DNA from: Hyphomonadaceae bacterium
Lineage (GTDB): Bacteria > Pseudomonadota > Alphaproteobacteria > Caulobacterales > Hyphomonadaceae
Assembly (NCBI GenBank): GCA_030696545.1
Contig: JAUYSA010000391.1
Span: 1 to 8,127, forward strand
Length of the DNA stretch: 8,127 nt
Direction: 5' to 3'
In this document: piece by piece, positions 6,479-8,127 of the stretch
Numbering within the stretch: position 1 is the stretch's first letter
Layout: every line of letters begins with the position of its first letter
The notes under the pieces: model-generated
Told to the model about the DNA's origin: nothing
Database searches by the model: none
What the model saw: only the letters and a program-made list of their open reading frames with translations
Position numbers and translations under genes: made by a program

Positions 6479-6512
6479 GCCCCGTTCCGCGGCTCACCTT
6501 ATGCCGCGAGTG

Positions 6513-6926
6513 ATGACTGACATTCTGCTGATCTTCCATTTTCTTGGCCTGATGCTCGGAGTCACCGGCGGACTCGGCGGGACCGTTGTGCTGGCGCTCG
6601 CAACGCCGGCGCAGAAGGCCAAGGGCGGACCTGTACGAGGTATCGGGCCGGCGCTGACGCATCTGTCGATGTCGGGGCTGGTTCTGATGTGGCCGACCGG
6701 CATCGGCCTGATGATTGCGTCCGACTTCAGCGGCGCGATGGGCCCGATGTTCTGGATGAAGGTCGGCTTTGCATGCGCGGTCACGTTCGCGACCGTGTCA
6801 ACACTGATGGTCTATCAGAAGGCGCGGCGCGAGCCCAAGGTGGCGAAGCTGTTGTTGAGCCTCGGACCGCTGGCGACGCTTTGCTATGTGCTGACAATCA
6901 TCTTTTCTGTTCTCGCTTTTCACTGA
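6513..6926 (+). CDS. Small four-helix membrane protein with intramembrane histidines
   Basis: A 137-residue integral membrane protein with four predicted helices at about 4-29, 49-70, 79-101 and 113-134. Histidines occur in the first helix (His9, in LIFHFLGL) and at the start of the second (His50, in LTHLSMSGL). That placement recalls small haem-binding or CopD-like membrane proteins, but no family is assigned. A basic loop, YQKARREPKVAK (101-112), links helices three and four. The start is uncertain: ATG at 6513 puts the first helix at the N-terminus, ATG at 6501 adds four residues, and neither has a strong Shine-Dalgarno. It lies 64 bp after the lipoprotein stop, so the two could share a transcript. 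A large palindrome follows the stop and probably ends transcription. Confidence 0.78.
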   Translation: MTDILLIFHFLGLMLGVTGGLGGTVVLALATPAQKAKGGPVRGIGPALTHLSMSGLVLMWPTGIGLMIASDFSGAMGPMFWMKVGFACAVTFATVSTLMVYQKARREPKVAKLLLSLGPLATLCYVLTIIFSVLAFH

Positions 6927-6937
6927 CCTTCACCGCC

Positions 6938-7038
6938 TGTCATCCCGGAAGCGCGCAGCGCTATCCGGGATCTATTTCGACGCTGTCGTGCTCTCACAAT
7001 GGTTCCCGGCTCTCCGCTTCGCTGCGGCCGGGATGACA
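6938..7038. repeat. Compound intergenic palindrome, possible dispersed repeat and bidirectional terminator
   Basis: TGTCATCCCGG (6938-6948) and CCGGGATGACA (7028-7038) are perfect 11-bp inverted ends of a 101-bp element filling nearly all of the 121-bp gap between two convergent genes. Inside are two hairpins. The left pairs ATCCCGGA (6942-6949) plus AGCGC (6950-6954) with GCGCT (6958-6962) and TCCGGGAT (6964-6971), with a 3-base loop and one bulged A. The right pairs TCCCGGC (7004-7010) with GCCGGGA (7027-7033). A small CGAC/GTCG hairpin lies between (6978-6988). Elements with such GTCATCCCGG ends recur between genes in many alphaproteobacteria. I cannot count copies from one window. There is no T-tract, so any terminator role would not be classical. 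Confidence 0.8.
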
Positions 7039-7047
7039 AATTGATGA

Positions 7048-8127
7048 TCAACCACGCGCGAGCGAGTCACGGATCAGCTGGGCTGACTCCTTCACACCGT
7101 AGAGCGCGATGAAGCCGCCGAAGCGCGGACCCTGCGACTGGCCGAGGCAGACTTCGTAGATCGCTGTGAACCAGGTGCGGAGCGGTTCGAACTGGTGTTC
7201 GGTGCCGACGGCGAAGACCATCGTCTGCAGGCTCTCGCCATCAAGAGCGCCGGTCCAGGTTTCGAGGCGGGCGGCGAGGTCTTCCAGAGCGGCGCGCTCC
7301 TTCTCGTCCGCGGCTCGGTATTTCTTCTGCGGCTTCACGAAGTCGGCGTAGTATTTCAGCGCGTAGCCGACGAGGTGGTCAAGCAGCGGATCGGTTTCGG
7401 GCGTAGCGTTGGGCGCCTCGCGGCGGATGAAGCCCCAGAGCACGTCCTTGTTCGAGGCGTTGGCGGCGGAGACGAGATTCAGCAGCATGGCGAATGACAC
7501 TGGCGAGGATTTCGCCGGAGGCTTGCCGCCGTGGATGTGCCACGCAGGATTTTCGAGTTGCTGTTCCGGCGTCTGCTTCGCGTAGGCGTCGAGGAAGGTG
7601 AGGTATTCGTCCACGGCCTTCGGGATCACATCGAAATAGAGCTTCTTCGCGGTCTTCGGCTTCTGCCACTGGTAGAGCGACAGGCTCTCGGCTGGCGCGT
7701 AGGCCAGCCATTGTTCGACCGAGATGCCGTTGCCTTTCGACTTCGAAATCTTCTCGCCTTTTTCGTCGAGGAAGAGCTCATAGACGAACTGGTGCGGCGG
7801 CTCGGCGCCGAGGATCTTGCAGATTTTTGAGTAGATCGGCGCGTTGGCCTGATGGTCCTTGCCGAACATTTCGAAGTCGACGCCGAGGGCGGCCCAGCGC
7901 ATTCCGAAGTCGGGCTTCCATTGCAGCTTCACATTGCCGCCGGTGACGGGGAGCGTGGTGTCTTCGCCATTCTCGTCGATGAAGGTGACTGTGCCGGCTT
8001 TGGCATCGACTTTTTTCATCGGCACGTAGAGTACGCGGCCGGTGGTGGGCGAGATCGGCAGGAAGGGCGAATAGGTTTCGCGGCGTTCGTCGCCCAGCGT
8101 CGGCAGCATCACCTTCATGATGTCGTC
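7048..8127 (-). CDS. lysK: Class I lysyl-tRNA synthetase, C-terminal two thirds (5' end beyond the window)
   Basis: The frame is open to the right edge and shows 359 residues of a class I lysyl-tRNA synthetase, the archaeal-type enzyme used by many alphaproteobacteria in place of class II LysRS. It attaches lysine to tRNA-Lys in the cytoplasm. Visible landmarks are ETYSPFLPISPTTG (17-30 of the fragment), the catalytic-domain segment WKPDFGMRWAALGVDFEMFG (70-89) followed by KDHQAN, and the signature KISKSKGNGIS (126-136), equivalent to KMSKS. The HIGH motif must lie in the missing N-terminal part. The family is usually about 500-550 residues, so roughly a third is absent. The helical anticodon-binding region follows to the TGA at 7048-7050. 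No frameshift is seen. A large palindrome starts 9 bp after the stop. Confidence 0.97.
   Translation of the reverse strand, partial: DDIMKVMLPTLGDERRETYSPFLPISPTTGRVLYVPMKKVDAKAGTVTFIDENGEDTTLPVTGGNVKLQWKPDFGMRWAALGVDFEMFGKDHQANAPIYSKICKILGAEPPHQFVYELFLDEKGEKISKSKGNGISVEQWLAYAPAESLSLYQWQKPKTAKKLYFDVIPKAVDEYLTFLDAYAKQTPEQQLENPAWHIHGGKPPAKSSPVSFAMLLNLVSAANASNKDVLWGFIRREAPNATPETDPLLDHLVGYALKYYADFVKPQKKYRAADEKERAALEDLAARLETWTGALDGESLQTMVFAVGTEHQFEPLRTWFTAIYEVCLGQSQGPRFGGFIALYGVKESAQLIRDSLARG

Overview
The window is a GC-rich, densely packed stretch of bacterial chromosome, most likely from an alphaproteobacterium. Hyphomonadaceae or Caulobacterales is a plausible but unproven guess. The main pointers are a class I lysyl-tRNA synthetase, an Ala-Gly/Ser/Lys S24 repressor of a type common on alphaproteobacterial chromosomes, an MmyB-type XRE regulator, and an intergenic palindrome with TGTCATCCCGG...CCGGGATGACA ends. 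I see no rRNA, tRNA, CRISPR array, transposase, integrase or phage structural gene.

Layout. At 2-1260 (+) an unrecognised gene cut by the window edge is joined by an ATGA stop/start overlap to a D-Ala-D-Ala-ligase-like ATP-grasp enzyme. It converges, with a 6-bp gap, on a complete CNNM/CBS/CorC_HlyC membrane protein (1267-2571, -). A 286-bp divergent intergenic region follows, holding two matching operator-like palindromes 20 bp apart directly in front of an S24-family repressor (2858-3475, +). This repressor gene ends 1 bp from the end of a convergent MmyB-type XRE regulator (3477-4298, -). That regulator is divergent from a 130-aa four-helix membrane protein (4412-4804, +), and a 17-bp palindrome lies between them. 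A strong intrinsic terminator closes the membrane gene.

Next is a minus-strand pair: an exported TPR-like helical repeat protein (5127-5912) and a 90-aa protein with EWDPIG and DEYDSY motifs (4858-5130), overlapping at a TTGA stop/start. Divergent from them are a small four-cysteine putative lipoprotein (6017-6448, +) and a 137-aa four-helix membrane protein (6513-6926, +), separated by a short tandem repeat. A 101-bp compound palindrome separates the latter from the 3' end of lysK (7048-8127, -), which runs off the right edge.

Working together. Most of this is ordinary chromosomal housekeeping and accessory content. The parts that look like functional modules are the S24 repressor with its twin operators (autoregulated, perhaps self-cleaving), the MmyB regulator with its divergent membrane protein, the ATP-grasp pair at the left edge, and the coupled TPR/small-protein pair. 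I found no clear large new multi-gene system.
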